Positions 1 to 11,275 of a stretch of 64,000 nt of DNA are shown here, in pieces; position 1 is the first letter of the stretch; every line of letters starts with the position of its first letter. Position numbers and translations under genes: made by a program. This DNA is from Lonicera japonica (Eukaryota > Streptophyta > Magnoliopsida > Dipsacales > Caprifoliaceae). Location of the stretch: positions 14,920,501 through 14,984,500 of the forward strand of contig CM038469.1 of NCBI GenBank assembly GCA_021464415.1, written 5' to 3'. The notes under the pieces were generated by a model. It did no database searches, was not told where the DNA came from, and saw only the letters and a list, made by a program, of their open reading frames with translations.

Positions 1-554
1 AAATTAGATAACTTGGAAAGAAGTTCATTGCTTTCAAAACTAGTATTTTCTAAGTTTTGCAAGAAAACTAAAATCCGTTTTGACACGTTTTCAAAACAAA
101 ACAAAAACACAAAAATAGTTTCCAAACATATAGAACTACGACACTCTGATTTCATTCTACGAATGAATACGTAGCCGCTCGTAAAGCTCGAGTCTGATTT
201 TAAAATACAATTTTAAACGAAATTTATCCAGAAAGGACTATTTTAAAAACTATTCAAACCACTTGCAAGATGTCTAAAATAGGAAATAAATACATGATCC
301 ATTAAGAGACCGAAAGGGCGAATTGGGTGCCTAATACCTTCCCAATTCGTAATGTAGTTCCCAAACCCTAGCAAAGTAAGTTTTCAATCAATCTCTAGTT
401 TCAAACGTATGAAAGATAGTTCATTATCGAATTGTTTTTTATACGATCTTTTGTTTGTTTTCTCGTAAAATAAACTGGCGACTCTAGAAAACAAGTTTCC
501 ATTCAAAACGGAAAGACGAGAGGATTCCGAGGGTCGTGGATCCGGATTCTCACA
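1..554 (+). repeat. Ty3/gypsy Tat-like LTR, 3' part (left end outside window)
   Basis: The block at 305-350 (gaattgggtgcctaatacc) and the stretch at 460-490 (taaactggcgactct) also occur, diverged, in the complete Tat-type LTR on the minus strand at 14666-16648 and in a fragment near 18150-18413. The sequence ends in TTCTCACA at 547-554, the same end as the full LTR. No primer binding site follows, so this is a 3' LTR or a solo LTR. It lies opposite in orientation to the neighbouring minus-strand Tat element, so it is a separate insertion. Confidence 0.65.
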
Positions 555-555
555 G

Positions 556-957
556 ATGCAGGGTCTATGTTTCACTTCTTTCTATATCCCCTCGAGGTTA
601 CTGCGACAAATCAATGTTCCCTGGATGGACCTACATGCTCCTCGAGATTTCAGGGCTGATTCTGTTCCTGTTGATGCCCGACTCTCTCTTAGGCTTCTGG
701 TTATGTGGAGGGAGCGCTTTACTAGGTCTTTTGGAGCTGTCGAGTTTGGGATTTCTTGCCCTATGGCCGAGGTACATGTGAGGCGGATCTAGCACAGAGT
801 TCGGGACCGGGTTCTTGGTGTCCCCCATCAGATGCGTTGGTTCGAGTTTATGGAGGAGGCTCCCACTGCGGATGCTATAGTGATCATGTATGAGATTATG
901 GATTGGGACAGGATCGAGCATTCTGCTAAGGATGACCACATGCCACCTCCACTAGCT
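556..957 (+). pseudogene. Unidentified coding-like block between Tat fragments
   Basis: One plus-strand frame runs for about 134 codons with a single internal TAG (790-792) and a TAG end at 955-957. The translation has a biased, protein-like composition, with segments such as MRWFEFMEEAP and IMYEIMDWDRIEHS. I do not recognise the family. It lies downstream of the minus-strand Tat integrase and antisense to it. Additional antisense ORFs between pol and the 3' LTR are known in some Tat-lineage elements, so this may be one. That is inference from position only. It could also be a captured host gene fragment. Confidence 0.35.
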
Positions 958-1059
958 TAGGGATGCTTCGTACTTTCTGAAGGTTTTAGGGTGAAAAGAT
1001 ATTTTAGGATAATTTTTAAAATTCATTTTGTTTTTGTAAACTTGTTTTGTCATTTTGAA

Positions 1060-1866
1060 AGAAAAGTATGAATGTAGGGTTTATTTTATTTTATAAAAAT
1101 TAGACCGGGCCCGAAGTCACTTCTCAGGTTGCCTACATTCCCCTTGTTCTTATATCTCAAATATTGGTTGTGATGCTTAGGTCTACGTAGTTTTTGGGTG
1201 TACCGGCTTACGTCCTTATTGATAATATTTCTTCAGACGATCAAGATTAACTGTAAAGTTGAACTATTGTTCATCTGTATCTATGAGTATGACTGCTCCC
1301 CCGAAGAGAATTTCTTTGACAATGTACGGCCCGGTCTATTTTTGTTCGAATTTACCCCTCGAATTTGTGGCTGGTTCCCTGATTTTTTTTAGCACCAAGT
1401 CATTTACCTGTATCCCTCTTGCTTTCACCCTCTGATTGAATGTTCTGGCGATTCTTTTCTAATACCCTTGCTGATGATAGGCGGCTTTCAGTCTTTTTTC
1501 ATTGAGTAGTGCCAATTCTTCATAACTACTTTGGACCTAGTCTAATTCAGACGCTGAGCTTTCTAGTATCACTCTTAGTGACGAAATTTACATTTCAACT
1601 GGCAGTACTGCTTCCGTCCCATATGTTAACGAGAACGGTGTTGCGTTTGTAGACACCCTTTCGGTAGTGCAGTATCCCCACAACGCGTATGGTAGTTTAT
1701 CGGCCCAGTCTCGCCCACTTTTCACCATTTTACTGATCATGTTCTTTAGGTTCTTATTTCCTGCCTCTACTGTGCCATTGGTCTGGGGTCTGTAACGGGA
1801 TGATTTGTGCCTTTGTATCCCATATTCTTCCATTACGTCGTTGGCTTCCCCTTCAAAACCATTTTC
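1060..1866 (-). pseudogene. Tat-type Ty3/gypsy integrase, C-terminal fragment
   Basis: Minus-strand translation from 1866 to 1588 gives the end of a gypsy integrase core: YRPQTNGTVEAGNKNLKNM contains the catalytic Glu of the DDE triad (in TVEA), followed by the usual segment ATPFSLTYGTEAVLPVEM. The first two catalytic Asp residues are missing. Below 1588 the frame continues with stops through a segment rich in R, K and Q that resembles the integrase C-terminal region and fades out near 1060. The fragment is collinear with the gag-pol on the same strand at 9394-13480, so it is the far side of the same element. Sequence encoding RNase H and the integrase N-terminus is absent between the two parts. 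Confidence 0.8.
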
Positions 1867-2445
1867 CATATATTCTTATTATTCAAGTATTCTAGCTAAA
1901 GCATTGATCAATCTCTTCATTCTTTAAGCTTATATTCATTAATCAATATTGATATCTCTTAGTATGAGCTTCATTTGTATTTTGTTATACACAAGAGAGA
2001 TATTGTACATTGGTGTTAGCCACCAAATCTTATTCAAATCATATTTGTGAGAAGTGTATCTCATAGAATAGCAAGAGGGATTTCTTGTGAGAGTATTGAG
2101 GGTGTTTCAATACTTGTAAGAGTGTGTGAGAAAAATACACTTGTAGAGGTTTGATCTTCACCCAGAAGGATATCGGTTATAGTGAAAATTCTCAGAGAAC
2201 TAACCGAGCGCGGAGTAGGGCAACAAGCCGAATCGTGTGGACAAAAAATCTTCGACGTCGATCGGTTCAATCTTTTTATCTCTTGCTATATTATATTGTG
2301 CTATTTATTCATTGTGTTTGGAATTAACTTTGTTCTTGATTGCTTGATAAATATAGACATCAAATATTTTTAAATCATTTTTAAAAATCCGATTAAGTTT
2401 TAAAAACCCTATTCACCCCCCCTCTAGGGTATTTTTCGACCTACA
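1866..2445 (+). repeat. Sirevirus-type Ty1/copia 5' LTR, truncated
   Basis: This stretch matches the last 580 bases or so of the complete LTR at 7814-9393 and ends in the same TTTTCGACCTACA. Roughly the first kilobase of the LTR is missing. The left boundary falls in a short sequence (CAAAACCATTTT, 1854-1865) shared by the gypsy integrase side and by the intact LTR at 8804-8815, so the truncation is probably a deletion and not part of the original insertion. Confidence 0.85.
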
Positions 2446-2447
2446 AT

Positions 2448-2457
2448 TGGTATCAGA
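2448..2457 (+). other. Primer binding site (initiator Met tRNA)
   Basis: TGGTATCAGA begins two bases after the LTR end. It is complementary to the 3' end of plant initiator methionine tRNA, the usual primer for Ty1/copia reverse transcription. Confidence 0.85.
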
Positions 2458-2514
2458 TATTGTACTCTTGTTTTGATTTTACAATCTTAGAGTTTACGAT
2501 CATTTCTATCTATC

Positions 2515-4255
2515 AAGGAACCGGAATTAACGAAGGTTCTTCTACCACTAGACCACCTCTATTTGATGGCAAAAATTATAGTTATTGGAAAAGTCGTATA
2601 TGTATTTTTCTTCAAGCTAGTGATTTTGAACAATGGAAGGTTACACTTATTGGACCCTATGAGATTACCAAAACCGATGAATAGGGTAAAGTCACTCCTA
2701 AATCCATTTCCGAATATGATGAGCATGATATTAAGAAAATCCAATTTAACGCTAAAGCCTTGAATGCCCTACATTGCGCGTTAACTATAAATGAATACAA
2801 CAAAATTTCTAGTTGTAAAACCGCCAAAGAAATTTAGGACAAATTAGAAGTTGCCTATGAAGGAACCTCACAAGTTAAGGATGATAATATTAATATGCTC
2901 GTTCATGATTATGAACTTTTCAAAATGGAACCTAATGAATCACTTGCTTCTATGTATAGTAGATTCTCTATTATCACTAATGCTTTAGATCTTCTTGGAA
3001 AGGAATATTCAAATGAGGACAAGATTCGAAAAATTCTTAGAACTCTTTCCAAGAAATAGAGACCTAAAGTGACGGCTATTCAAGAAGCCAAGAACCTCAA
3101 GACATTAAGCATGGATGAACTCTTGGGGTCTCTCAAAACCTATGAGAAAGAATTGGAAAGAGAAGACGATGTCAATTCAAAAGCCAAGAAAACTCTTGCT
3201 CTCAAAGCAAATCAACTAGAGGATGATGAGGAGTTGATGGTAGGAGATGAGGATATGGCTCTTCTTTCTAGAAAATTCATAAAATTTCTAGCTAAGAAGA
3301 AGAAGTTTCAAGGAAAAGGAAACAACTTTGATTCTTCATCAAGAAGGAACAATGATCGATCTATTCAACCAAGAGTTGAAAACGAAGAAGAAAAGAAGTG
3401 TTTCCATTGCCATGAACCAGGGCATTTCAAAACAAATTGCTCGGTTAAAAGAAAGGAAAGAAGAGATAAAAGAGACAAAGCCTTCAAACAAGTAAGACAC
3501 GCCCTCAAAGGCACTTGGAGTGATTCCGAAAAAGGCGAGTCCGATGCTAACTCTAGTGACGAGGAAACGGCTAACCTTTGCCTTTTGGCAAGAGACAATG
3601 AGGTATGCTCTACTTATGATTCATTTAGTGATGATAATGTCTCTATCAATAATGATGCACATGATGAGAATATGACTATGATGAATTATATGATATATTT
3701 GAAGAATTGCATAGCAAGTTTAATAAATTGTCTAAAGAATATGCAAGCCTCAAAAAGGAAAATTTGATGGTTTCTAGCAAGTGTGAAAGTTTTGAGAAAG
3801 AAAAAATATTTTTGAAAGATGAAATCAAAACTTTAAAGAAAGGAAAGGAGAAAGAAACTCCAAACATACTTGTAATAGAAAATATCAAATTGAAAGATTA
3901 AGTGGACGATTTAACTAATTGTCTAGCCAAGTTCACCAAAGGAAATGATAACTTGGATAAACTATTAGGAATGCAAAGGTGTGTATTCGACAAAGCCGGT
4001 TTGGGCTATAACCAAATTGATAACCAAAAAGATTACAAAAACTTTTTTAAAACATACACACCTCATGATCCCACTCATCTTTGCTCATATTGTGGTAGAA
4101 ATACTCATTACGTGGATCATTGTTACTATAGAAATGAAAATTTTTCTAAGAGAAAGCTTGCTTGGGTTCCAAAAGGAACCATTATGTTTGCTAACCCAAA
4201 GGGACCCAATACATTTTGGGTACCAAAGGAGAAGTTACTTAAGGTTATGGTGTAG
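2515..4255 (+). pseudogene. Sirevirus-type copia gag, broken
   Basis: Gag coats the retrotransposon RNA in a cytoplasmic particle. The N-terminal domain begins near 2515 (LFDGKNYSYWKSRI), followed by the gag core and a CCHC zinc knuckle, CFHCHEPGHFKTNC, near 3400-3441. A coiled, Lys/Glu-rich tail and a second Cys/His cluster (CSYCGRNTHYVDHC) follow near 4083-4124. The frame is interrupted by stops at 2682, 2835, 3057, 3899 and 4253 and by a shift near 3700. A second copy of the same gag on the minus strand at 48240-49252 reads Trp at the positions of the 2835 and 3057 stops, so those two are TGG to TAG changes. It cannot encode a full protein. Confidence 0.85.
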
Positions 4256-5658
4256 GTGTGCTTGAAAGCCAAAAGTAGCAAAACCAAGTGGTTCTTGGAT
4301 AGTGGTTGCTCAAAGCACATGACGGGAGAGAAGAACAATTTCTTAAGTGTTATTCCCAAGCAAGGAGGGAATGTGATTTTTGGGGACAACGCCAAGGGTA
4401 AAATCATCGGTATAGGTAAGGTTGGTAAGCATTCTACTTGTATTGACAATGTTCTATTAGTTGATGGTTTACAGCATAATTTACTTAACATTAGTCAACT
4501 ATGTGATAAAGGTTATGAAGTGATTTTTAAATCCGATCGTTGCGTTGTTAAGAATGTTAGTGATGATTCAATTTTACTTATTGCATATAAAACTAACAAT
4601 GTGTATACTCTTGAACTTGATGATTTATCACAATAAGATGTTAAATGTTTATCCGCTATTAATGATGTATCTTGGTTATGGCATAGAAGACTAGGACATG
4701 CTAATATGGATTTAATTCATAAATTGTCTAAGAAAGAGCTAGTTAAAGGATTATCTAAGACCAAATTTGTTAAAGATAAAATTTGTGATGCATGTCAACT
4801 TGGTAAACAACATAAATCTTCATTGAAATCTAAGAAGGACATTACTACAACTAGACCTCTTGATATGTTGCATCTTGATTTATTTGGTCCTAATTCGGTT
4901 GCTAGTTTGGTTGGTAAATTATATACTTTTATTATTGTTGACGATTTTACTAGACTCACTTAGGTGTTCTTTCTCGCCCACAAAAGTGAAACTCGACATG
5001 TCTTTGCAAAATTTTATAGAAAAGTTCAAAATGAAAAAGGTGTTTCTATTATACATGTTAGAAGTGATAGAGGTAGAGAATTTGATAATATTGATATTGA
5101 GAATTCTTGTGATGAGCATAGTATTAATCATAACTTTTCAGCACTTAGAACTCCTCAACAAAATGGTGTGGTTGAAAGGAAAAATAGATCTCTTTAAGAG
5201 ATGTCTAGAACCATGTTACATGACCATTCTTTACCGGAATATTTTTTGGCGGAAGCCGTTAATACCGCATGCTATGTAACTAATCGTGTTATTATTCGTA
5301 AAAAGTTAGATAAGACACCTTACGAATTATGGAATGATAAGAAACCTAATATTGTATATTTTAAGGTTTTTGGTTGTAAATGTTTCATTTTAAATGATCG
5401 TGATCATTTAGGAAAATTTGATGCTAAATCCGACGAAGGAAAAGTTTAGTTGTTCAAGAATCTATGCATGTTGTTTTTGATGAATCTAATCCTTTTACAC
5501 CCATAGTGCATTCCAATGATGATGTTGAAATTATCCAAAAAGTTTCGGATATTCAAATTAATGATACATCTAAGAAAGAACCATCGAGTGCTCAAACTTC
5601 TTCTAAGGAGATAGAAAGTAAGGCCGAGCAAAACTCGAATGATTTACCTAAGAGTTAG
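4256..5658 (+). pseudogene. Sirevirus-type copia protease and integrase, broken
   Basis: The protease active site appears as FLDSGCSKHMTG at about 4292-4327. The pre-integrase zinc region (WHRRLGHAN-like, here read as LWHRRLGHANMDL around 4675-4710) leads into the integrase core, with HLDLFGP holding the first catalytic Asp near 4870 and RSDRGREF holding the second near 5060. The Glu-containing stretch TPQQNGVVERKNRSL ends at 5194. Stops fall at 4634, 4961, 5195 and 5656. A deletion with frame change near 5440-5455 removes part of the segment between integrase and reverse transcriptase. The domain order protease, integrase, reverse transcriptase identifies Ty1/copia. Confidence 0.85.
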
Positions 5659-5664
5659 AAATTT

Positions 5665-7305
5665 GTGTCCAACCACCCTATTGATCAAATTATTGGAGAG
5701 CCATCTAGTAAGGTCATGACTAGATCATCCTTAAGAAATGTTTGCAATAATGTGGCATTTGTTTCTCAATATGAGCCTAAAAACATAAATGAAGCCGAAC
5801 AAGATGAATCTTGGATGATGGCTATACAAGAAAAGCTTAATCAATTTGAGAGAAATAAAGTGTGGACACTTGTTCCCAAACCAAATGATTATACTATTAT
5901 ATGCACTAAATGGGTATTTCAGAATAAAAAGGGTGAAAATGGTGTTATTGTTAGAAATAAAGCTAGACTTGTTGCCCAAGGATACAATCAAGAGGAGGGC
6001 ATTGATTATGAGAAAACGTATGCACCCGTTCCACGTTTAGAAGCTATTCGCATGCTACTTGCTTACTCTTGCTTTAAAAATTTTAAATTGTATCAAATGG
6101 ATGTGAAAAGTGCTTTCTTGAATGGTTTTATTGAAGAGGAAGTTTATGTGAAACAACCTCCCGGTTTTGAAAATCATATTTATCCGGATTATGTATTTAA
6201 ATTATCTAAAACTTTGTATGGTTTAAAACAAGCACCTAGAGCATGGTATGATAGATTAAGTTCATTTTTGATTAACAATGGGTTTGTTAGAGGTAAAATT
6301 TATACTACCTTATTTATGAAAAATCATGACAATGACATGCTACTTGTACAAATCTATATTGATGATATTATATTTGGTTCTACTAACGATAATCTTTGCA
6401 AAGAATTTTCTACTTATATGCAAAAGGAATTTGAAATGAGCATGATAGGAGAGATGAATTATTTTCTCGGATTACAAGTAAAGCAATGCAAAGATGGGAT
6501 CTTTGTCAATCAAGAGAAATATGTGAAGGAACTCTTAAAGAAGTTCGACATGGAAGGCGCTAAATCAATGGGTACACCTATGAGTTCAACGTTGAAACTT
6601 GACAAAGACGAAAGTGGTAAGAGTGTCGATATAAAGAAGTATTGAGGTATGATCGGTAGCTTACTTTATTTGACGGCTTCTAGGCCGGACATTATGTTTA
6701 GTGTTTGTTTATGCGCACGATTCCAAGTGAATCCAAAAGAATCTCATTTACACGCCGTAAAACGAATATTCCGTTATCTTTCCGATACTAGTTCATTGGG
6801 TTTGTGGTACCCAAGAGAGAACTCATTTGACTTAATTAGTTATTTCGATGCGGATTTTGCCGGTTGCAAAATTAATAGAAAAAGCACTAGTGGCACTTGT
6901 CATTTCCTGGGACACGCACTAGTATCTTGGTCAAGCAAGAAACAAAATTCGGTGGCCCTTTCAACGGCCGAAGCCGAATATGTGGCGGCCGAAAGTTGTT
7001 GTGCACAAACTTTGTACATTAAACAACAACTTGAGGACTTTGGAATTAGTCTTAGCCACATTCCCATAAAATGTGACAACACAAGTGCCATAAGTTTGAC
7101 CAAGAACCCCATACAACATTCACGCACTAAACACATTGAGATAATATATCATTTTATTCGTGATCATGTGCAAAAAGGTGATGTTGATATTGAATTCGTT
7201 GGCACCGAATCGCAATTTGCGGATATATTCACTAAACCGCTTTCTGAAGATCGTTTTTGTACTATTCGACGTGAACTCGGTATGACTAGAGCTTGTGATA
7301 TCTAG
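5665..7305 (+). pseudogene. Sirevirus-type copia reverse transcriptase and RNase H, one stop
   Basis: The reverse transcriptase core is nearly intact. Conserved pieces are WVFQNKKGENG, ARLVAQGYNQEEGIDY, QMDVKSAFLNGFIEEEVYVK, LYGLKQAPRAWY and the catalytic YIDDIIFG near 6355-6378. A TGA at 6643-6645 splits it from the RNase H part, which holds SRPDIMF, DADFAGCKINRKSTSG, LSTAEAEYVAA and the usual end FADIFTKPLSEDRF before the stop at 7303-7305. The single TGA lies where the family has Arg, consistent with CGA to TGA. This is the best preserved part of the element. Confidence 0.9.
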
Positions 7306-7813
7306 TTTATTCCAAAAAGTTCATAAAAGGGATTGATAATGCTTAATTTTGAGCATACATTATTTAATTATGCTTAGTTTTCTTTTATTTTTATTTCATA
7401 TAAAATTTGCTTGCATTAATGTACACATTATTATGAGTATTAACATGTATTTTTGCAGCTTTAAATTGATAATTACTGATTCCCTCCTTTTTGATGAAGA
7501 AAAAGGGGGAGACGTATGTGTGTTATGTGTGTGTGTGTCATGAGTGATAATGGTACACACTCGTTTATTTTATTGTGCTATGCTTGATCAAGAACTACTA
7601 GTTTGTCTATTTGTTTAAGTACTTTTCGAACTTATGCTTTCGGTTAAGTTGTTTGAACTTATCTTATCTATGCAAGTATTTTTTATTTTAATAATTGCTT
7701 GTATATTTTTATCTGTGCACCTATTTAGGGGGAGCATATTATTCATATGCTTAAAATTATTATCTTTTTATAAACACACATTAACTCTATTGTCATCATC
7801 AAAAGGGGGAGAT
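7306..7813 (+). other. Copia 3' untranslated region with repeated polypurine tracts
   Basis: About 500 bases separate the end of pol from the 3' LTR. Three GGGGGAG-type purine tracts occur at 7501-7512, 7728-7734 and 7801-7812; the last directly abuts the LTR. Repeated polypurine tracts upstream of the 3' LTR are a known trait of Sireviruses (SIRE/Maximus lineage). There is no convincing envelope-like ORF. Confidence 0.7.
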
Positions 7814-9393
7814 TGTTGACCTTAAAGTCAATTAATCTTATTTTGATAATTACAATAAGTTAATAAAGTGTTATTTAACTCGGTTGTTCCAATGATGATA
7901 GCCATGTTAACCGATATATCTTTCGACCAAGTGTAACTTCAAACCGAAGCAAATCTCACACAAGCTTTACAAACGTCTCTACTCACAAGAAATGAACTCA
8001 AGTGATATACATGTGCTATACAAAGCCAAGAAAAGATCTAGATCATCAAGCAAGTGAAGATATGCACAAGAATGATCTCCACATGTTCTACAAGTTATCA
8101 AAACCAAGAAAGGATCAAGAACATCAAACAAGTAAAGATACGCACAAGAAAATCAAGCATCACGAAGACTCGAATTATCATTAAATGGAGTGAGTGCTTA
8201 GATTTTATGTAAAGATACTTTATTGATCAAATCTCTATAGCTCAAACATATTCCTTCATCTTTTAAAGATTGATTCAAACTAGCTTGAAATTGAATTTAT
8301 TTGAAAAACATCATTTTACAAAGACTGAGTTTCAAAATAAATTAATATTAATTTTAAATGATCATATTTTAAGTTCTAATAAAAATAGGTATCTTATAAA
8401 CATATCTTTGAAGTTCAAAAATCATTAGAATTTTATTTGGAACTAAATTGTTAAATTGCAAAAATATTTTTATTTTACATTTAAAATTCGCTCAATTTTT
8501 GCCCAATTTTGATCTAACGGTAAGATGGAGGCCTTCCCGAACTCCGATCATTTTGAAATTTTTACAGTAGTTAGACAACATCTCCTGGCACTTTGGACTA
8601 AAATTTGAGCATGATCCAACGGTCAAATTGGGAGCAATTAACAAAACAAAGTTGAATTTGTTTTGTCAAAACTAGCTATTGGAAAGTTTGAAAATGTATA
8701 CCTTGGAGCTAAAACCTTTCTTAATCATCCCCAACGGCCATATGATTTTCCAAGCTATAAATATGAGTTTTAAGACTCATTTTTAATAACTTGAATGATC
8801 ATACAAAACCATTTTTCGTATATTCTTATTATTCAAGTATTCTAGCTAAAGCATTGATCAATCTCTTCATTCTTTGAGCTTATATTCATTGTTCAATATT
8901 GATATCTCTTAGTATAAGCTTCATTTGTATTTTGTTATACACAAGAGAGATATTGTACATTGGTGTTAGCCACCAAAACTTTTCAAATCATATTTGTGAG
9001 AGTTGTATCTCATAGAATAGCAAGAGGGATTTCTTGTGAGAGTATTGAGGGTGTTTCAATACTTGTAAGAGTATGTGAGAAGAATACACTTGTAGAGGTT
9101 TGATCTTCACCCGGAAGGAAATCGGTTATAGTGGAAATTCTCGGGGAACTAACCGAGCGCGGAGTAGGGGAACAAGCCAAATCGTGTAGACAAAAAATCT
9201 TCGACTTCGATCGGTTCAATCTTTCTATCTCTTGCTCTATTATATTGTGCTATTTATTCATTGTGTTTGGAATTAACTTTGTTCTTGATTGCTTGATAAA
9301 TATAGAAATCAAATATTTTTAAATCATTTTTAAAAATCCGATTAAGTTTTAAAAACCCTATTCACCCCCCTCTAGGGTATTTTTCGACCTACA
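7814..9393 (+). repeat. Sirevirus-type copia 3' LTR, complete
   Basis: It starts TGTTGACC directly after a polypurine tract and ends CCTACA, 1580 bases in all. It shares its last 580 bases with the truncated 5' copy at 1866-2445, with scattered differences that indicate an old insertion. It interrupts a minus-strand gypsy reverse transcriptase, which resumes at 9394. Long LTRs of about 1.5 kb fit the Sirevirus lineage. A related LTR is found at 39700-45998 and another on the minus strand at 46421-47958. Confidence 0.9.
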
Positions 9394-11273
9394 TTATCCA
9401 CAATGAGATCAATATTAGGCAATGGGAAGTCATCTTTCGGGCAGTCCTTGTTGAGATCCCGATAAACTACACACACCCTTACCTTCTCGTTTGGCTTCGG
9501 CACTGGCACCACGTTAGCTAACCATATCGGATAATCTACTACTCGAATAAACTCTACTTTTCACTGTTTCTCTATTTCCTTAACTTTGAGTGACCATTCT
9601 GGTATCAACTTTCTGAGTTTCTGTTTGATTGGCCAGCATTCCGGCTTATTGTGGATTTCATGCATTACTATATTCGTGCTCAATCCCGGCATGTCTGCAT
9701 AGGACCAGGCAAAGACATCGGCATATTCTTTCAACAACTCATGCAAGTCTTTACCCTCAGCTTTTCTCAATTCAACCTCAATCTTTACTTCCTTCCTATC
9801 CTCATCGGTCCCTAGTTTAACTGTAATAGTTTCACCCTCCTCGATTTGGATTCTCTGTTCGTGTTTTTCTAGGATATCATTCGTGGATTTGATTTCTGCT
9901 GAGGTAATATGAGACACGTTTAGATACAAAGGAATTGATACTATCTTATTATTGACAATGCTATCAAAAACATTAAGAAATTCTCCTAAGAGCTTATAAT
10001 CGCTCATTCTACCCACAATTTTATCCCTCACAATTTCACTCCCTTTCTCACTCAAATTTCTCACATCTTTAATCGAAATGATCAGTGTGATCGGATCCGA
10101 TATTTGTGTTTCCTTAGTAATTGTCATGATTTGTGCCTCTTCAATGAACATATTCGGCATCATACTTGCTATATCTTCCAACTCCTTTTCGTTATTCTCA
10201 TCCTAAAGCTTTGTGTCATAACCCCAACCCTCGGTGTTGTGCATCTGGCTTTCTTTGTAGTATAAATCTTTAATATAAAAGATTTCAAAACCTAGTACTC
10301 TGTTACCTTCTGAATTGACCCACGGTTCTTGGAAACCACAAAATGGAAAATCTTCTCCATCTTTTACAAAAAACCCATTGAGAGAGGTATTAATCATTTC
10401 GCAACCCGAATCGTTCACGATTTCACCCTCTGTGTTGCATAGGAAACCCAACCCGGTGCATTTTCTGCCTTGCATATAGGGTTCGATTAGTTCAGCTATC
10501 CCGACCTGTTTATCTCCCAATCCTCGACCTGGTATATAGCCCATGGTATGCATCATTACTACTACTCACTCATTTAAAAACAGTACTGTTTCAGGTGGTA
10601 GGTATGTGATTTTCTGTGTGGTCAATGCCTGTACCCTCGATTCATATTGGAAACCCCCCAACTGCACATCTTGGCTTCCTATGCCTAAGACTGGCGTGTC
10701 TTTAAGCATTATGCTTTTGTCACAATCACCATGTATCACGATAACTTCATCCCTTACCGGGATCTTGATTTTCTGGTGCAAAGAGGATTATAGTGCTCCC
10801 ACAGCATGTATCCAGGCGCGCCCCAGTAGAAGATTAAAGCTTGACGGTATGTCGATGACCTAAAATTCCACCAAAAACTCGATTGGTTCGATCAACAAAC
10901 TCAATTCCACAGACCCCAAAACTGACCTTTTGGTATTGTCATATGCCCTTACTGTCACTGGCGATTGTTCCAGGCTATTTTTATCGAGTCCCAAAGCCTT
11001 GAAAGTTTTGAGTGGGCAGACATTTATGGTTGCCCCGTTATTAATAAGCACTTTCGGAACTATCATTTCCTTAGTTTCAACAGATATATGGAGAGCCTGG
11101 TCATGATTTCTCCCTAAGGGCGAAAAGTCTTCATCTAAAAAAGAAAAACTGTTTTGTAGATTCAGAATCCCAATCATGGCTATTAACTGTTCTGGAGTTG
11201 ATTCTATAGGGACTATGGCCTCATCCATTAGTTTAAGGAAGGCCGCTCGATGGGGTTTGGAAGATACTAACAA
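9394..11273 (-). pseudogene. Tat-type gypsy protease and start of reverse transcriptase, broken
   Basis: Read from 11273 downward: a protease-like domain with VLINNGATINVCPLK near 11005-11050, where the family usually has Asp in the first position after LI, so the catalytic residue is replaced by Asn; a G-patch-like segment MGYIPGRGLGDKQVGI at about 10510-10556; then a long linker ending in FAWSYADMPGL and the start of reverse transcriptase (YRDLNKDCPKDDFPLPNID) at 9394-9460, where the copia LTR cuts it off. The catalytic YxDD is missing. Stops separate the pieces, for example at 10860, 10203 and 9561. The linker and FAWSY motif are typical of the Tat lineage (Ogre-like elements). Confidence 0.85.
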
Positions 11274-11275
11274 CC

